A DNA stretch of 15,635 nt, taken from contig JAUWJE010000012.1 of NCBI GenBank assembly GCA_030607835.1, positions 1 through 15,635 on the forward strand, in the 5' to 3' direction. The position numbers were made by a program, and so were the translations under genes. Source of the DNA: Candidatus Fermentibacterota bacterium (GTDB lineage: Bacteria > Fermentibacterota > Fermentibacteria > Fermentibacterales > JCC-6). The notes below the pieces were generated by a model. The model was not told the origin of the DNA. It saw nothing but the letters and a program-made list of their open reading frames with translations, and did not search any database. Below, in pieces: positions 13,965-15,635 of this stretch (position 1 is its first letter; every line of letters begins with the position of its first letter).

Positions 13965-15635
13965 AATTCACCCTCCTTTGTGACAGCGAGTACTCCGGTT
14001 GCGGCAGTAGTTCTACTGAAAATCGAAGTTCCAATAGCATTTGCCTCTATTCGGTAAATATATGAACCGGAAGCAATAGAATCACCATCATGATCAAATC
14101 CGCTCCAGATAATCTGATTGTAACCCTGAACGCAGGTTGAGGACAATTCTACTATCTTCGTTCCTGAAACTGTGAATATGGATACGCTAACTTCTGAATC
14201 CTCGGAAATTCTGAAACTGAAGCACCTCTGCCCGTATCCGGGATTTGGATATACAAGTGCTTCGGTAATGCTGAGATCCTGATCTTCCAGAATCCTGAGG
14301 TTCAGTGTGTCCCTTGAACTGTTTCCAAGACCATCAATACTCCAGAGAATGATGGAATGCTCGCCTGGAGAAAGTGCTTCTATGCCATATGTGAGTCTGC
14401 CGCTTATAGAACTCCCTCTGTGGTATGAGAACCAGGAGCTCACATCACTTCCATTACCATCGATGAAAAGACTGAGTTGCCTTCCGGAACCGCCAAGAAT
14501 ACAGATCCCGCTGGAATCACTTATCTCGGCTTCAAGCGTAATATCTCCAGTTACTTCCGGATGCTCAATTCCATCGTAACCTCGGAGCCACATCGTTACA
14601 TCCGGACCTTCCAGATCATTTCCAGAGGGGTGACCCTCAATCAGAACGGGCGGGTCCTGAGCTCCACAGAGATCATTCTCACCGGAAATAACAGTTGAAG
14701 CGATCCTGGCAAGATCACCGGTCGTTGATTGAAGGGGAATAAAACAGCTATGCTCGAATCCTCCGTTGCTGACGGTCTCTGTTCCCCTGAAGGCGGGGCC
14801 TCCGCACCTGAGGTATTCGATGAGCGCCCCCCCGAGACAGGTGTAGGTGGTGTACCGGGAAGATTCAAGTATTTCGAGAAAAGCTAATCCATCCTGCTGG
14901 AATCCGCTTCCTGTTATGCTGTTAAATTCTCCACTTCTGAGAGTGTCTCCGATCACTGAGACAGAACCGTCAGATTCAGGCAGAGGCAGAGGCATTTCAG
15001 GATAACCGAACATGATATAGAATTTGTTATTCAGATGGTATGAACCTGACAGGGTAAGTTTTGACTGCCATACGGCATCCCCGACACTAAGCCCTGGATT
15101 GTTAGTGAGCGAATCAACGAGACTTCTGAAATACTTGTAGTTATGGTTTGCGTAAGTTCCCCTGGTTCCGGCTACAGATGAAATACACCCGCCGGCAGGG
15201 TGAGTAACAACTGCTTCCCCAATCGCGTCGGTACCCGGAATGTCAAAATGTCCCAGATCACAGGTCGACCAGAATGACACCGGCAGTCTTGATCCGTTTG
15301 TCAACCTGCCGACATCCTCGGACAACATCATCTTCTCATGTGCTACCTGACCGGCAGAGCCATGCCCCATATACATTATGAAAGCGAATCCCTGATTGAA
15401 TGTCTCAATGAAACTCTCCCTTGCCTCCGGTTTATCAGGATGTGGACCATCGGGTGGCCAGGATCCCGGAGGCCATGGGTACTCTATCAGGTAGAACTTC
15501 TCTCTGTCTATATGCCTGGGGAGAACTTCCTCAGCGATGCTATCAGTATCAATCGTATGTTCGGTTTCGTTGTTGGAAGAGCCCTGACCCCATTCATCAT
15601 CGGCTGCAAGAAGAACTCTGTTCATCCATGTGCCG
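13961..15635 (-). CDS. C25 (gingipain-type) cysteine peptidase with FlgD-like C-terminal domain (5' end off window)
   Basis: 557 codons are visible; the N-terminus lies beyond the right edge, since the frame is open upstream of an internal ATG at 15625 (GTWMNRVLLAADDEW). The core matches peptidase C25: VLLAADDEW, the catalytic His in FIMYMGHGSAGQVAHE, and the catalytic Cys 34 residues later in STCDLGHFDIPGTDAIGE, followed by GGCISSVAGTRGTYANHN. The His-Cys spacing is close to gingipain R. After the core come Ig-like beta regions and a C-terminal FlgD-like module (about the last 90 residues: ITEALVYPNPGYGQRCFSF ... ASGSYIYRIEAN), of the kind used for outer-membrane export or surface attachment. 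It is therefore likely an exported, calcium-era type protease acting outside the cell. It is coupled to the TPR gene through a GTGA overlap. Confidence 0.88.
   Translation of the reverse strand, partial: GTWMNRVLLAADDEWGQGSSNNETEHTIDTDSIAEEVLPRHIDREKFYLIEYPWPPGSWPPDGPHPDKPEARESFIETFNQGFAFIMYMGHGSAGQVAHEKMMLSEDVGRLTNGSRLPVSFWSTCDLGHFDIPGTDAIGEAVVTHPAGGCISSVAGTRGTYANHNYKYFRSLVDSLTNNPGLSVGDAVWQSKLTLSGSYHLNNKFYIMFGYPEMPLPLPESDGSVSVIGDTLRSGEFNSITGSGFQQDGLAFLEILESSRYTTYTCLGGALIEYLRCGGPAFRGTETVSNGGFEHSCFIPLQSTTGDLARIASTVISGENDLCGAQDPPVLIEGHPSGNDLEGPDVTMWLRGYDGIEHPEVTGDITLEAEISDSSGICILGGSGRQLSLFIDGNGSDVSSWFSYHRGSSISGRLTYGIEALSPGEHSIILWSIDGLGNSSRDTLNLRILEDQDLSITEALVYPNPGYGQRCFSFRISEDSEVSVSIFTVSGTKIVELSSTCVQGYNQIIWSGFDHDGDSIASGSYIYRIEANAIGTSIFSRTTAATGVLAVTKEGEL
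13971..13977 (-). promoter_or_regulatory. Strong ribosome binding site fixing the GTG start of the TPR gene
   Basis: AGGAGGG on the minus strand, 6 bases before GTG 13964, inside the last codons of the peptidase gene. It justifies the GTG start and indicates translational coupling. Confidence 0.75.

Noticed and set aside
1..15635. CRISPR arrays, tRNA genes, rRNA and insertion sequences.
   Set aside because: Searched by eye on both strands; no regularly spaced repeats, cloverleaf candidates, rRNA-like stretches or transposase frames were seen.

Overview
This window reads as ordinary chromosome from a Gram-negative bacterium. The evidence for Gram-negative is an LpxL/HtrB-type lipid acyltransferase and a secreted C25 (gingipain-type) peptidase with a FlgD-like C-terminal module ending in a 'YPNP' type sorting or stalk domain. 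That peptidase, the two DUF362 proteins and the GHL10 lipoprotein-like hydrolase together suggest an uncultured anaerobic lineage near the Fibrobacteres-Chlorobi-Bacteroidetes group, or a candidate phylum such as Fermentibacteria or WOR-3. The assignment is an inference from gene content; no rRNA or other marker gene is present.

Layout. Positions 1-12141 are all on the minus strand. Transcription order (right to left) is: pyruvate phosphate dikinase (ppdK), a multi-sensor diguanylate cyclase, then a very tightly packed run of seven genes: DUF362 with two 4Fe-4S clusters, LpxL-like acyltransferase, second DUF362 protein, glycerol-3-phosphate dehydrogenase (gpsA), a NifS-like PLP enzyme, a GHL10-type secreted glycosyl-hydrolase-like protein, and the start of a YycJ/WalJ-like metallo-hydrolase cut by the left window edge. 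Genes in this run overlap by 4 bases or are separated by 1-6 bases, so they probably form one translationally coupled operon. GpsA and the LpxL-like enzyme point to membrane lipid or envelope synthesis; the two DUF362 proteins and the PLP enzyme have no assigned role here.

A 105-base divergent spacer (12142-12246) carries a good sigma70-like promoter for ppdK and separates it from the only plus-strand gene, a DUF1353 protein (12247-12723). That gene converges on a minus-strand unit coming from the right: C25 peptidase (5' end off the window), a TPR protein, and a C-terminal HTH-like domain that follows the TPR part in the same frame after one TAG codon. A perfect 27-bp inverted repeat with a nested hairpin sits exactly between the converging ends.

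Main points of interest: the in-frame TAG splitting the TPR/HTH gene; a receiver domain that has lost its phospho-acceptor aspartate in front of an intact GGDEF domain; a cysteine-desulfurase-like protein lacking the catalytic cysteine and apparently starting at CTG; the large structured inverted repeat; and the DUF362/acyltransferase/GpsA/PLP gene cluster, which could be an undescribed envelope-lipid pathway. There is no tRNA, rRNA, CRISPR array or insertion sequence that I can see, and no gene-free stretch longer than 300 bases.
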